Assembly: GCA_947373155.1 (NCBI GenBank)
Contig: CANBWO010000008.1
Coordinates: 1-64,000 of the forward strand
Direction: 5' to 3'
From: Microbacteriaceae bacterium
GTDB taxonomy: Bacteria > Actinomycetota > Actinomycetes > Actinomycetales > Microbacteriaceae
DNA: 64,000 nucleotides
In this document: piece after piece, positions 34,635-43,725 of the stretch
Position numbering within the stretch: the stretch's first letter is position 1
Layout: each line of letters begins with the position of its first letter
Notes under the pieces: model-generated
Databases searched by the model: none
What the model was told of the DNA's origin: nothing
Seen by the model: the letters and a program-made list of their open reading frames with translations, nothing else
Translations under genes and position numbers: made by a program

Positions 34635-34662
34635 GGGCGGTTCAGCGGGCTAAAAACCCGCC
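34635..34662 (+). promoter_or_regulatory. Alternative short hairpins in the purK-purE gap
   Basis: GCGGG-N7-CCCGC (34645-34661) and an overlapping GGCGG/CCGCC pairing (34636-34640 with 34658-34662) cannot form together. They lie about 50 nt before the purE ribosome-binding site. No T-run follows, so a simple terminator is unlikely. They may do nothing; noted because mutually exclusive stems can control transcription or translation. Confidence 0.25.
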
Positions 34663-34708
34663 TCCTTCGTAAAATTGGGCTGTATTTCACGCGCCTAGAG
34701 GAGCAAGC

Positions 34709-35236
34709 ATGACCGCAACAGAATCGGGTTCAATCGCAACCGCAGAAAACATTTTGGTTGGCGTTGTCATGGGCTCCGACTCCGACTGGAACGTCATGTC
34801 TGAGGCGGCTGCCTTTCTCAAAGAAATTGGGATCGGCTATGAGGTTGAGGTACTAAGCGCACACCGAACTCCTGAGCGCATGATCGAGTGGGGCAAGGCC
34901 GCTGCCGGTCGCGGAATCAAGGTCATCATCGCTGGGGCTGGCGGTGCCGCGCACCTGCCAGGCATGCTGGCTAGCGTCACCACCCTCCCCGTTGTAGGAG
35001 TTCCTGTTCCACTGGCCAAGTTAGATGGCATGGATTCCCTTTTGAGCATCGTCCAGATGCCAGCCGGAATCCCAGTGGCAACCGTTTCTATCGGCGGTGC
35101 TAAAAATGCTGGCATCCTGGCCGCTCGAATCATCGGTGCATTTGATGCCGGGTTAAGCCAAAAGCTTGCCGCCTTCGCAGCCGACCTGCAAGATCAGGTT
35201 GCCCTAAAGAACGAGAAGCTCAAATCGCAGCTCTAG
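34709..35236 (+). CDS. purE: N5-carboxyaminoimidazole ribonucleotide mutase
   Basis: Moves the carboxyl of N5-CAIR to carbon, giving CAIR. The 175-aa class I PurE has [14 protein letters not shown], the SAHRTPERM active-site loop with catalytic His, [14 protein letters not shown], and [17 protein letters not shown] good AGAGGAG precedes the ATG. It partners purK directly upstream. The N-terminus has about 15 extra residues before the core, which is common. Confidence 0.97.
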   Translation: MTATESGSIATAENILVGVVMGSDSDWNVMSEAAAFLKEIGIGYEVEVLSAHRTPERMIEWGKAAAGRGIKVIIAGAGGAAHLPGMLASVTTLPVVGVPVPLAKLDGMDSLLSIVQMPAGIPVATVSIGGAKNAGILAARIIGAFDAGLSQKLAAFAADLQDQVALKNEKLKSQL

Positions 35237-35328
35237 GAACAGCGGGTCTGCCAGCCTCGAGCAGTTCAAGCCCGCTAAGAAACATAGACCGAGCCACACC
35301 GGCGCACCTGATTACTCGTGCCGGTTGG

Positions 35329-36603
35329 TTGGTTGCGCTCACGCTTCTGATTCCAGGATCCGCCCAGGCTTTGGCTGGAAACCGTCGCCTTGGTCGAATC
35401 GGTTTGGTTGCAACTTTTAGTTATTGGGCGCTGCTACTAGCCGCGGGAATCCTCGCCTTGGTAAAGCGCGACTGGTTTTTCCTGCTGGCCACAATCCCCG
35501 CCATCGACCTATTTTTGGCCGCGTTCCTAGTTGTCTACGCAACTCTGTTTGCAGTGCTCACCCTGGATACCTTGCGCCTGTTGCGCCTGGTGCGTCTTCC
35601 GGAGCGTGCCCGCATCATCATGCTGGTAGCCACCTTGGCGGTCGGGGTTCTTGGAACCTCAACAATCGGATACGCCGGCAGTTTGGCTGGCGTCTCCAGC
35701 AACTTCCTCGGCAGCCTGTTTAGCCAGCAGGGTTTCACGGCACCCGAAAACGGTCGCTACAACATCTTGCTCATGGGTGGCGATGCCGCCAGATCACGTT
35801 TTGGACTTCGACCAGACAGCATGAGTGTCATCAGCATTGATGCCGCAACCGGTCAGATCGTGAACATTGGTATTCCTCGAAACCTTCAAAAGGCTCCGTT
35901 TAGCGCCGGTTCACCAATGCTTAAGGTTTATCCAAACGGCTACAACTGCGGTGTGGTTTGCCTAGTGAACGCCATTTACAAGGACACCACCGACAACCAC
36001 AGCGAGCTTTACCCCGAAGCCGAAAAACAGGGTTCGACCCCGGGTGTAGAAGCCACCAAGGATGCGGTCGAGGGCATCACCGGTCTAAAGATCCAGAGCT
36101 ATGTCTTGGTTGATATGGCGGGCTTCAAACGCCTCATCGATGCCCTCGGCGGAATCGACATCAATGTGGCTAATCGCCTTCCGGTGGGCGGCCAAGAAGA
36201 TGCCAACGGAATGCCAATAAACGTTGAGAGCTGGATTGAACCCGGGCTTCAGCACATGGATGGCCGCACCGCACTCTGGTACGCGCGAGCTCGCCACGGC
36301 AGCAGCGACTACGACCGCATGCAACGCCAGAGAGCTGTGGAAGACGCCATGCTGGCCCAGATGGATCCGGCAAACGTGCTGAGCCGCTTTAAGGAAATAG
36401 CTACCGCTGGTCGCCAGCTGCTAAAAACCGATATCCCTAGCGGAATGGTTAGCACCTACCTTGACCTAGCAATCAAGGCCAAGAAGGAGGGAATCCACAA
36501 GTTAGAGCTAATTCCGCCAACCATCGATGTGGTTAACCCGAATTTCACAGCAATCCATGAGATGGTGCAGAAGGCGTTTAGCGATACCTCCGTCACAAAA
36601 TAA
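35329..36603 (+). CDS. LytR-CpsA-Psr (LCP) family cell-wall glycopolymer ligase; real start probably upstream of 35329
   Basis: LCP proteins attach glycopolymers to peptidoglycan from lipid carriers, on the outer face of the membrane. There are several N-terminal hydrophobic segments, then an LCP domain with ILLMGGDAARSRFGLRPDSMSVISID, IGIPRNL, DMAGFKRLIDALGGIDI, and ARARHGSSDYDRMQRQR containing the conserved arginines. The first usual start codon in frame is TTG 35329. However, the frame is open back to 35146, and codons upstream read SPLRNIDRATPAHLITRAGW, like the polar N-terminal part of related proteins. The only near-start codon there with family-like length is CTG 35248. It follows purE on the same strand. 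Confidence 0.9.
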   Translation: MVALTLLIPGSAQALAGNRRLGRIGLVATFSYWALLLAAGILALVKRDWFFLLATIPAIDLFLAAFLVVYATLFAVLTLDTLRLLRLVRLPERARIIMLVATLAVGVLGTSTIGYAGSLAGVSSNFLGSLFSQQGFTAPENGRYNILLMGGDAARSRFGLRPDSMSVISIDAATGQIVNIGIPRNLQKAPFSAGSPMLKVYPNGYNCGVVCLVNAIYKDTTDNHSELYPEAEKQGSTPGVEATKDAVEGITGLKIQSYVLVDMAGFKRLIDALGGIDINVANRLPVGGQEDANGMPINVESWIEPGLQHMDGRTALWYARARHGSSDYDRMQRQRAVEDAMLAQMDPANVLSRFKEIATAGRQLLKTDIPSGMVSTYLDLAIKAKKEGIHKLELIPPTIDVVNPNFTAIHEMVQKAFSDTSVTK

Positions 36604-36633
36604 GACTGTGAGCAGCTTACGAAAGGAAGCCAG

Positions 36634-37122
36634 ATGAAGCACCTAAAGTTTGCCGCGGTTGCGGTTTTAGCCATGAGCCTCAGCGGTTGCAGCCTGATAT
36701 ACCCGCACTGGGGTGCCACCACTTTCCCAACCGACTCCCAAACCGCTACCTATAGCGCTTCGCCGAGTGAGTCGGCGAGCGCCTCTGCTAGCTCCACCCC
36801 ATCTCCAACCACCAAGCCGGTACAGGCTGCAACCCTGCAGATCTTGCAGGCCAATGTAGATGGAACAGCGGGCGTGATTGATGTAGTGGCCCAGGTCACC
36901 AACACCGCCGAAAACGGGGGCCAGTGCACCCTTTCTGTGACTTCCGGATCTGTAACCAAAACTCAGGTGGTTCGTGCCGAGAGCAATGTAGACACTACCC
37001 AGTGCTTCCCAATGGAGATTTCATTTGCTGGAATGCCCAAGGGCGCTGCTACTTATAAAGTGAGCTACTCGTCTGCAGGTTTTGTGGGCGCAACCGCAGC
37101 TCAGGCGGTAACTATCCCTTGA
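36634..37122 (+). CDS. Small secreted lipoprotein, function unknown
   Basis: A 162-aa protein with a signal peptide and lipobox LSGCS (Cys near residue 19), a Ser/Ala/Thr/Pro-rich spacer (about 40-70), and a beta-rich C-terminal domain containing two cysteines (GGQCTLSV and TTQCFPME) that could form a disulfide. I do not recognise the family. GAAAGGAAG precedes the ATG. Its TGA overlaps the TTG start of the LysM protein (TTGA), so the two are co-translated and may act together at the cell surface. Confidence 0.75.
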   Translation: MKHLKFAAVAVLAMSLSGCSLIYPHWGATTFPTDSQTATYSASPSESASASASSTPSPTTKPVQAATLQILQANVDGTAGVIDVVAQVTNTAENGGQCTLSVTSGSVTKTQVVRAESNVDTTQCFPMEISFAGMPKGAATYKVSYSSAGFVGATAAQAVTIP

Positions 37123-39923
37123 GTTCCAAAAGCCTGAAGCGGTTTTGGGCCAGTGTCGCTTCCGCGACCCTGGCTCTTTCGGCTGTTGTCGGGCTAAGCG
37201 TAAACATTGATTCGGCCAGGGCCCTCGATGGGTCAAAGTTCGATCCGGGTTTGATTATCTCGGATAGCGTTTTCTATGACTTTGGCACAATGACAGCGCC
37301 GCAGATTCAGTCTTTCCTAGACGACAAAGTTCCCAAGTGCCGGTTGAGCCCTACCGATAAGTTCACGTGCCTTAGGTATTACAAAACCGACATCCCGGCA
37401 ATGTCGGCAGACATCGGACGCTGCGATGCCATTCAGGCAGCCACTGATCAAAGCGTGGCCCAGATGCTGGTGGTAATCGCTAAGGCTTGCAACATTAATC
37501 CGCGAGTGCTTTTGGTGACTCTGCAAAAAGAACAGGGCTTGGTCACCAGCACCAACCCCTACTGGCCGGATTCCAAAAACCCCGGCCAACCAAGCACCAC
37601 CAAACCGCTTGATTATCGCTACCAAATCGCCATGGGTTTCGCCTGCCCGGACACCGGCCCGTGCACCACCTTTGGCTTTTTCTATCAGGTTTACAAGGCC
37701 GCCAGCCAGTTCCACTGGTACGGAAACCCGGCCGGCTCGTTCACCTACCTAAAGGTGGGCAAAAACATCACCATGGGTTATTCGCCTAGGGGTTCGGTGT
37801 GTGGCTCCAAGACGTTCCCACTCAAGAGCCAGGCCACTGCTGCGCTCTACTATTACACGCCCTATACCCCGAACCAGGCCGCTCTAGATAACCTCTACGG
37901 CACTGGCGACTCTTGCAGCGCCTATGGGAATCGCAATTTTTGGCGTTACTACTGGGATTGGTTTGGCTCGCCCATCGGTGGTGGGTTCCTTTTGCAAAGT
38001 GCTAGCAGCGATGTTTACCTAATCACCGAAAACCCAGCCACGCACACTTACGAGAAACACCGCCTGGCAGATGCCGCAACGGCCACCGCCTTTGCGCCGC
38101 TGGGGCCGGTGGGTCAGATTTCGCAGGAATACCTCGACTCATTCCCAACTGCCTCGGCTATGACCAGGCTGGTCAAATCGGCAACAAACCAGTACTTCTT
38201 TGTGGATGGCGGCCGCAAGTTCTTGTTTAGCGCCTGCGACCAGGTGGCAACCTTTGGGCTGGATTGCAATAATGCGGTTCAACTAACCGCTAACCAGCTG
38301 TCTTCTTTGCCGAGTTCCGGGGCCATGACCACACTGGTTCCAGATTTCAGTGGGCCTAACGCCGCATCCGCTTCACAATATTTGATCTCGGGTGGCTACA
38401 AGCATGCCATTTTGGATGCCGCATCGGTGGCGGCCACCAAGGTTTCGCTTCCGAGTCTGGCACCGGTTCCAATCTCCGCATTCAGCTACCTACCCTGGGG
38501 CGATCCAATCGCCACAGAAGGCGTCATTTTTAGCAACCGAACCAGTGGCAACAAGGCCATCATGTTTGGCGGCAAATATTACGAATTCGCAACCGACACC
38601 AGTGCAGACATCGACTTCAAACTGTGGTTCCCAAGCAGCAGTGGCACGTTGTCGGCAGACTCGGTTAGCAAAGTGCTCAGCAATCAGCCCATTGAGTCGG
38701 TAGTTGCTAATTCCAAGCTCAAGTCCTTCGCGCTTACCCCAGAGGGACGTGTGGCAATCGATACCAACGCTCCGATCGTGGCCAACCCACCGGTGTTGCC
38801 GGATGCGTTCTTGAACAAGATCCAGCTTGTGGATGGGATCCTAAGCACGCCTTTCCTGGCCAAAGCGCCATTGGGCAAGAACACATATTTCGTTGCCAAT
38901 CAGGTACGTCGAGCCGTGGTCAACGCGGATTCCCTTGCCAAACTTCAAACGCTCGCGACTCGCCCTGAAACGGTGGTTTTGCCACCGAGTGTGATTTCGC
39001 AAATCCAACTTGCCGGCCCAATATTGGCTCCGGGTTCACTGGTGAAAGACCCCTCTGGCGTTTATTTCATCACCGATGGGCTAAGCGGTCTAAAACAAAT
39101 CACCAACCCGAGCCTGCTACCGCTTTACGGGCTCGGATCGGGAGTCAAGGTGGCTAAGTCGGATTTGAATGAGTACACCAAGACAGGCAGCCTCGGAGGG
39201 TTCCGCATTCTTTGTGGCACGCAACAGTACTTCTCGGTTTCTGGTGTTTGGCAACCCATCGCTGATTCCTATGCCAGTTCTTACCCGGGCAACTCCGTTG
39301 CGCTAGCCAATGAAACCTGTGCAAACCTCAAGTTTGGAACAACCCAACTGGGTCGATTTGTGATCTCGCCTGCCAAGTTCACCTACCTGATGAGCGGCGG
39401 CAAACGTCGACTTGTCAACAACGCAAAGCAATACCAGGCACTGCGCGGAACAACTCCTGCCGCCTACAAGATTGACACGTTGCTAAACGGCGTTCTGCAA
39501 CTGGGAGTTCCGCTGCCAACCAATCAGAAAAATCCGATTCCAAATCCGGCCGACAACCCACCAACCCCGGCGGCAACTGCCAGTCCGACCCCGACCCCAT
39601 CTTCCAGCCCCACATCGACACCCGCGGTAACGCCTTCGGCTAGTTCCTCTGCTCGTCCATCTGCGAGTCCTTCGGCTAGCTCATCGGCCAAGCCAACCCC
39701 TACGCCAACAGTGAAGCCAACCCCGACCCCAACTAAAACCGTGGTCCCCACCAAGTCGCCAACGCCAACTCCCACCCCTAAGGTGGTCACTTATGTGGTG
39801 GTTGCCGGTGACACTCTAACTAAGATTGCGAATCGATTCGGCACCACAGTTTCGGCCATCAAAGCAGCCAATGGGCTAATCAGGGATCAGGTCAACATTG
39901 GTCAGAAACTGGTGATTCGCTAA
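37119..39923 (+). CDS. Large secreted LysM protein with N-terminal lysozyme-like domain
   Basis: A 934-aa exported protein: signal peptide about 1-36 (cleavage after SARA), then residues 37-290, a domain widespread in actinobacterial surface proteins (ISDSVFYDFGTMTAPQIQSFL; NPRVLLVTLQKEQGLV; YGTGDSCSAYGNRNFWRYYWDWFG). E138 in QKEQG is placed like the catalytic Glu of lytic transglycosylases (inference). Residues 290-810 hold repeated beta modules (sequences like YLISGG-KH, YFVDGGRKFLF, YLMSGGKRRLV). About 820-885 is a Pro/Thr/Ser linker, and 888-934 is one LysM domain (VVAGDTLTKIANRFGTT) for peptidoglycan binding. The TTG start overlaps the previous stop. Confidence 0.87.
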   Translation: MSSKSLKRFWASVASATLALSAVVGLSVNIDSARALDGSKFDPGLIISDSVFYDFGTMTAPQIQSFLDDKVPKCRLSPTDKFTCLRYYKTDIPAMSADIGRCDAIQAATDQSVAQMLVVIAKACNINPRVLLVTLQKEQGLVTSTNPYWPDSKNPGQPSTTKPLDYRYQIAMGFACPDTGPCTTFGFFYQVYKAASQFHWYGNPAGSFTYLKVGKNITMGYSPRGSVCGSKTFPLKSQATAALYYYTPYTPNQAALDNLYGTGDSCSAYGNRNFWRYYWDWFGSPIGGGFLLQSASSDVYLITENPATHTYEKHRLADAATATAFAPLGPVGQISQEYLDSFPTASAMTRLVKSATNQYFFVDGGRKFLFSACDQVATFGLDCNNAVQLTANQLSSLPSSGAMTTLVPDFSGPNAASASQYLISGGYKHAILDAASVAATKVSLPSLAPVPISAFSYLPWGDPIATEGVIFSNRTSGNKAIMFGGKYYEFATDTSADIDFKLWFPSSSGTLSADSVSKVLSNQPIESVVANSKLKSFALTPEGRVAIDTNAPIVANPPVLPDAFLNKIQLVDGILSTPFLAKAPLGKNTYFVANQVRRAVVNADSLAKLQTLATRPETVVLPPSVISQIQLAGPILAPGSLVKDPSGVYFITDGLSGLKQITNPSLLPLYGLGSGVKVAKSDLNEYTKTGSLGGFRILCGTQQYFSVSGVWQPIADSYASSYPGNSVALANETCANLKFGTTQLGRFVISPAKFTYLMSGGKRRLVNNAKQYQALRGTTPAAYKIDTLLNGVLQLGVPLPTNQKNPIPNPADNPPTPAATASPTPTPSSSPTSTPAVTPSASSSARPSASPSASSSAKPTPTPTVKPTPTPTKTVVPTKSPTPTPTPKVVTYVVVAGDTLTKIANRFGTTVSAIKAANGLIRDQVNIGQKLVIR

Positions 39924-41282
39924 CTACTTGCGCTTAAGCGCCAAGGTAAGTCGCGTTAGTTTTTTGGTGGTGCCTTGCTCTTCAAGTTTTTCCGCTGGCT
40001 CGTTCACCTTGACGGCGAAGACCACCACCAGCACCCAGCCAAGTTCCACAATCATACGGCTCTCGGTTAGGTTCTGCACCAGCAGCGCTACGAATACTAA
40101 AAGCGGCCAAAGGTAAAGCGGGCTGGTGTGGCGTGCGGCCATTCTCCAGAGCTTGATGAAAAGAAAAACCAGCATTGCCACAAACAAGGCAAAGCCAACG
40201 ATTCCCAGCTGCAGCCAGACATCCAGGTAAGAATTGTGAGCTTGGTAGTAGGTCACGTTGTCGCGAACAATTAGCCCTTCGTAAGGCTTCACTCCAGGCA
40301 TCCAGTAGCTGATCCAGCCCCAGCCCTGAATCGGTCGCTGACCAATCAGACCAAGCACTGCCTTCCAGATATCGCTTCGGCCGGTCATATCCGGACTCTT
40401 ACCAATCCAGGTAAATAGCTGGTCTCGGTAAACAACACCAAAGAAGAATAGGATTCCAAAACCAGTCCAAGCCACCCGGTAGTAGCGGTGTCGGGTCTCA
40501 CGGTCGTGGCCTTCGGTAATCAAGGCAATGACCAAAACAATGCCGGACACGAACATGCTGATGCCAATGCCGGCAGAACGCGTGAGACCGAGGCAGGCAA
40601 AAGCCATGAGCAGGCTGACAACAGTGATCCACCTTGCAGTGGAACGCACGGCAAACTGAACCAAGAACAAAATCACAGCCAACATGGATATATAGGCCAG
40701 TAGGTTGGCGTTTCCTAGGATGCCCTGGATTCGCGAGCCCTTCAAAAGAGTGCCCTGGGTCCAGTAATACGCGCCAGAGGGCGGCACGTCTCCCTTGTAG
40801 TTTTTGAAAATGGGTGCGATCGGCCCGTGGACAACGACGGCCGCGTAGATCTCAAACAAAATAGAGGCGCCCACAATGAATCTAAAGGTGTTGGCAAAAA
40901 GCCCAAGTAGGTCACGCCAGGTAAAACTGGCTACCAAGAACAGTGCAAAGAAAGTGGCAATCAGCGTTCCGGCAAGGCCCACCAGCGTGTATTTGGGATA
41001 AAACGACCAGGCCGTACTCAGAAGCATCAACGCCAAAAGAGCAACCAGCGAATAAGGCATGCGTTTTAGGGTGACAGAAGGTTTGGAACGCAGAAACACA
41101 ACCAGAGAAACCAGCGAAAGTCCAACCGAGACGGTGCCCCAGGGAACCCAGCCGATTCCGTATCGCACTGTGTCGCCCGCGGAAATAATAAAAATGCCAA
41201 TGTAGGCCAGGGCCACGCGCAGCCGATATCCCTTGGCGCTGCGATCTGCAACAACGGGAACGAGTTGCGTAATGGGATTCAT
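39924..41282 (-). CDS. O-antigen ligase / polymerase-like membrane protein
   Basis: A 452-aa protein with about eleven hydrophobic helices and the Wzy_C/WaaL-type block GILGNANLLAYISMLAV, then a large loop with GKSPDMTGRSDIWKAVLGLIGQRPIQGWG and HNSYLDVWLQLGIVGFA. The Arg and His in this loop are typical for the O-antigen ligase superfamily, which transfers lipid-linked glycans. Actinobacteria lack O-antigen, so the acceptor is likely an envelope glycopolymer (inference). AAAAGG precedes the ATG. It converges with the LysM gene, ending one base after it. Confidence 0.85.
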   Translation of the reverse strand: MNPITQLVPVVADRSAKGYRLRVALAYIGIFIISAGDTVRYGIGWVPWGTVSVGLSLVSLVVFLRSKPSVTLKRMPYSLVALLALMLLSTAWSFYPKYTLVGLAGTLIATFFALFLVASFTWRDLLGLFANTFRFIVGASILFEIYAAVVVHGPIAPIFKNYKGDVPPSGAYYWTQGTLLKGSRIQGILGNANLLAYISMLAVILFLVQFAVRSTARWITVVSLLMAFACLGLTRSAGIGISMFVSGIVLVIALITEGHDRETRHRYYRVAWTGFGILFFFGVVYRDQLFTWIGKSPDMTGRSDIWKAVLGLIGQRPIQGWGWISYWMPGVKPYEGLIVRDNVTYYQAHNSYLDVWLQLGIVGFALFVAMLVFLFIKLWRMAARHTSPLYLWPLLVFVALLVQNLTESRMIVELGWVLVVVFAVKVNEPAEKLEEQGTTKKLTRLTLALKRK

Positions 41283-41409
41283 GTTGGCCTTTTGTAGATG
41301 CGCGGTATGACTTTAAGTCTATTCAACGGCACAGACCAGCCATTAAACGGACACCAAACTAAAGTTTCCGCTACTTTTGATGTAGACCCGATGGTACAGG
41401 TGAAACCAG

Positions 41410-42576
41410 TTGATTTGCTTACTCCAAAATAGCGCTCGCGATTACGCGTGGGGCTCGAGTACCAGCATTCCTGATTACTTTGGCATTGAGCCCACTGGCG
41501 GACCGATGGCAGAAATTTGGTTCGGCACTCATCCCGGTTCCATGACCAACGTTGCGGGCAACGGAACCCTGCTGGACCTCCGTAACCAGGAACCCCTGCC
41601 TTTCTTGTTCAAGATTTTGGCTGCGGGCAGTCCTCTAAGCATCCAGGCTCACCCAAACTCGCAACAGGCCATCGACGGCTTTGCCGCTGAAAATGCAGCT
41701 GGGATTCCGCTGGACGCCAGCCACCGAAACTACAAAGACAATAAGCACAAGCCAGAGATGTTGGTTGCGCTCACGGATTTCCGCGCTGTGGTCGGCTTTA
41801 GGCCTGTCGCCGAGGCGATTGAGGTTTTTGGTTTGATTGCCGACCACTCGGCTGCAAACGAATATCAACGCCTAGCTTTGGCTTTTTCCGCCTGGAAAGA
41901 GACCTTGCAAAGCGAAGGTGTAGAGGCGCTCTTTACCCAGTTGCTAGACGCGCGGGGCAAATTGGCGGAGATCACGGCAGACCTTGCGCTAGCAGTGGCT
42001 CCCGAACGCTCAGGTATGGGCTGGCCTTCGGTGCTGACTCACCTTTACACATTGCCGCAGCTTGAGAAACTGTACCCGGGCGACCCGGGCATCATCATTT
42101 TCCTACTCATGAATCTGATTGAGCTAAGGCCGCTTGAGGCGATTCAGGTGGGTGCCGGAGTCATCCATGCCTACCTGGGCGGTTTGGGGCTAGAAATCAT
42201 GGCCGCCAGCGACAACGTGCTTCGCGGTGGGCTGACTCCAAAACACATCGATGTGGCGGAGCTTCAAAAAGTGCTGAGCTTCGAGACGGGGGAGTTCCAC
42301 ACGCTTTCGGCTAAAAAGCTGATTAATGGGCTCTACGAGTACCCACGGTCCGTGAGCGATTACCTGCTGTACCGGATCGAAGTGGGCGGACAGAACATAT
42401 TGGCGGATCTCAAGCTAGCCAACCCTGCCATCTTGATTTGTACCAACGGAGAAATCGCCATCGGTGATAGCAAAGAAAACCGCCAGATTCTGAGCAAGGG
42501 TGAGGCGGCTTACCTGGCGGACGCCAACTTCTTTAGTTTTAGCGGCAGCGGAACCGCTTTTCTAGCAACCTCTTAG
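41410..42576 (+). CDS. manA: Mannose-6-phosphate isomerase, class I
   Basis: Interconverts fructose-6-P and mannose-6-P, the entry to GDP-mannose. The 388-aa protein has NSARDYAWGS at the start, the zinc motif KILAAGSPLSIQAHPNSQQA, HKPEMLVALTDF, and the substrate-site VGAGVIHAYLGGLGLEIMAASDNVLRGGLTPKHID. TTG start; no better in-frame start is near. It is divergent from the O-antigen-ligase-like gene, and converges with galE. Confidence 0.95.
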   Translation: MICLLQNSARDYAWGSSTSIPDYFGIEPTGGPMAEIWFGTHPGSMTNVAGNGTLLDLRNQEPLPFLFKILAAGSPLSIQAHPNSQQAIDGFAAENAAGIPLDASHRNYKDNKHKPEMLVALTDFRAVVGFRPVAEAIEVFGLIADHSAANEYQRLALAFSAWKETLQSEGVEALFTQLLDARGKLAEITADLALAVAPERSGMGWPSVLTHLYTLPQLEKLYPGDPGIIIFLLMNLIELRPLEAIQVGAGVIHAYLGGLGLEIMAASDNVLRGGLTPKHIDVAELQKVLSFETGEFHTLSAKKLINGLYEYPRSVSDYLLYRIEVGGQNILADLKLANPAILICTNGEIAIGDSKENRQILSKGEAAYLADANFFSFSGSGTAFLATS

Positions 42577-42587
42577 GTTTTGCGTCT

Positions 42588-43547
42588 TTAGTTGGCTGCG
42601 GCCCAGGCGCTTTCCACAATCTCTTTTAGACCGCGCTTGGCAGTCCAACCCAGAGTCTGATGAATTCGCGAGACATCTGCGGAAAGAGCTGGTGGGTCGC
42701 CGGCGCGACGGCTAACCACATCGATTTCAAAGTCGATTCCAGAGACTCGCTTGATCTCGGCAAGTACCTCCAGAACGCTGCTTCCGGTTCCGGTACCAAC
42801 GTTGAACACACTGTGCGGGCGGTCATCGCGGTCTAAATATTCAAGTGCGCTGATGTGCGCCTCTGCCAAATCAAGTACGTGCACGTAGTCTCTAATGCAC
42901 GATCCGTCTGGTGTCGGGTAGTCGGTTCCAAAGACCTTTGGCGCAATTCCGGCCTTGATAGCCGCGAAAACAATTGGCACCAGATTCATCACTGCGGTGT
43001 CTGCTAGCTCTGGCCAACCGGTTCCCGCCACATTAAAGTAGCGCAAGCTGGCTCCGCGAAGACCCCAGGCAATACCTGCGTTGGCAATCATCCACTCGCC
43101 AATTAGTTTGGTCTGGCCGTAAGGGTTGATCGGCGCGCAAAGCACGTCTTCGTTTACCAGATCAACGTCCGGCATTCCGTAGGTGGCCGCGCTGCTGCTG
43201 AAAACAATTTGGGTCACGTTGGTTTGTCTCATGGCTGCGAGCAGGTTTGCCAGCCCGGTGATGTTTTGCTGGTAGTACCACTCCGGTTCCTGAACCGAGA
43301 CGCCCACCTGCTTCTGTGCCGCCAAGTGAATTACCTTGGTAACCCCGTGCTCTTTAATTGCAGAGACCAGCAGAGCCACCGAATCCGCGTTGGACAGTTC
43401 AAGCTCCAGGAGGGTGGCGTCATCGATGCGGCTGATAAGACCAGAAGTGAGGTTGTCGGCGATCACCACTTTTTGCCCTTGCTGTTGCAGCAAACGACTT
43501 ACGTGGGAACCGATATAACCAGCGCCGCCGGTGACAAGAACACTCAT
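42588..43547 (-). CDS. galE: UDP-glucose 4-epimerase
   Basis: Interconverts UDP-glucose and UDP-galactose, supplying galactose for glycans. The 319-aa SDR protein has the NAD motif VTGGAGYIGSHVSRLL, the catalytic serines/Tyr-Lys (VFSSSAATYG and NPYGQTKLIGE), RYFNVAGTG, and GSCIRDYVHVLDLAEAH. Slightly short for GalE (about 330), still complete. It converges with manA (11 nt between stops) and is divergent from whiB. Confidence 0.94.
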   Translation of the reverse strand: MSVLVTGGAGYIGSHVSRLLQQQGQKVVIADNLTSGLISRIDDATLLELELSNADSVALLVSAIKEHGVTKVIHLAAQKQVGVSVQEPEWYYQQNITGLANLLAAMRQTNVTQIVFSSSAATYGMPDVDLVNEDVLCAPINPYGQTKLIGEWMIANAGIAWGLRGASLRYFNVAGTGWPELADTAVMNLVPIVFAAIKAGIAPKVFGTDYPTPDGSCIRDYVHVLDLAEAHISALEYLDRDDRPHSVFNVGTGTGSSVLEVLAEIKRVSGIDFEIDVVSRRAGDPPALSADVSRIHQTLGWTAKRGLKEIVESAWAAAN

Positions 43548-43639
43548 GTCTCAATGATATAGAAAAGCCGTGATGTTAATTACTTTGGAAATCCTTTACA
43601 ACGCCTTGGTAAACATAGGCGGTATTGACACATCTCAAC

Positions 43640-43669
43640 TTGACTTTGAGTGAATAACAACGGTGTAAT
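43640..43669 (+). promoter_or_regulatory. Promoter for the whiB gene
   Basis: TTGACT at 43640-43645 and TGTAAT at 43664-43669 are 18 nt apart, close to the sigma-70-type consensus. The -10 lies inside a perfect 10-bp palindrome, TGTAATTACA (43664-43673), which could be an operator. About 50 nt of leader follow before the ATG at 43726. The rest of the 178-nt galE/whiB gap holds nothing else I can name. Confidence 0.5.
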
Positions 43670-43725
43670 TACAACGTCGCAACTTAGCCCTCGGCGTTTT
43701 CGCTCGGGCACGGATAGGAATAACA

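Noticed and set aside
39560-39790. Repeat-like CCAACCCCGACCCC tract, considered as CRISPR or tandem repeat
   Set aside because: It encodes the Pro/Thr/Ser linker of the LysM protein; no regular spacer-repeat structure.
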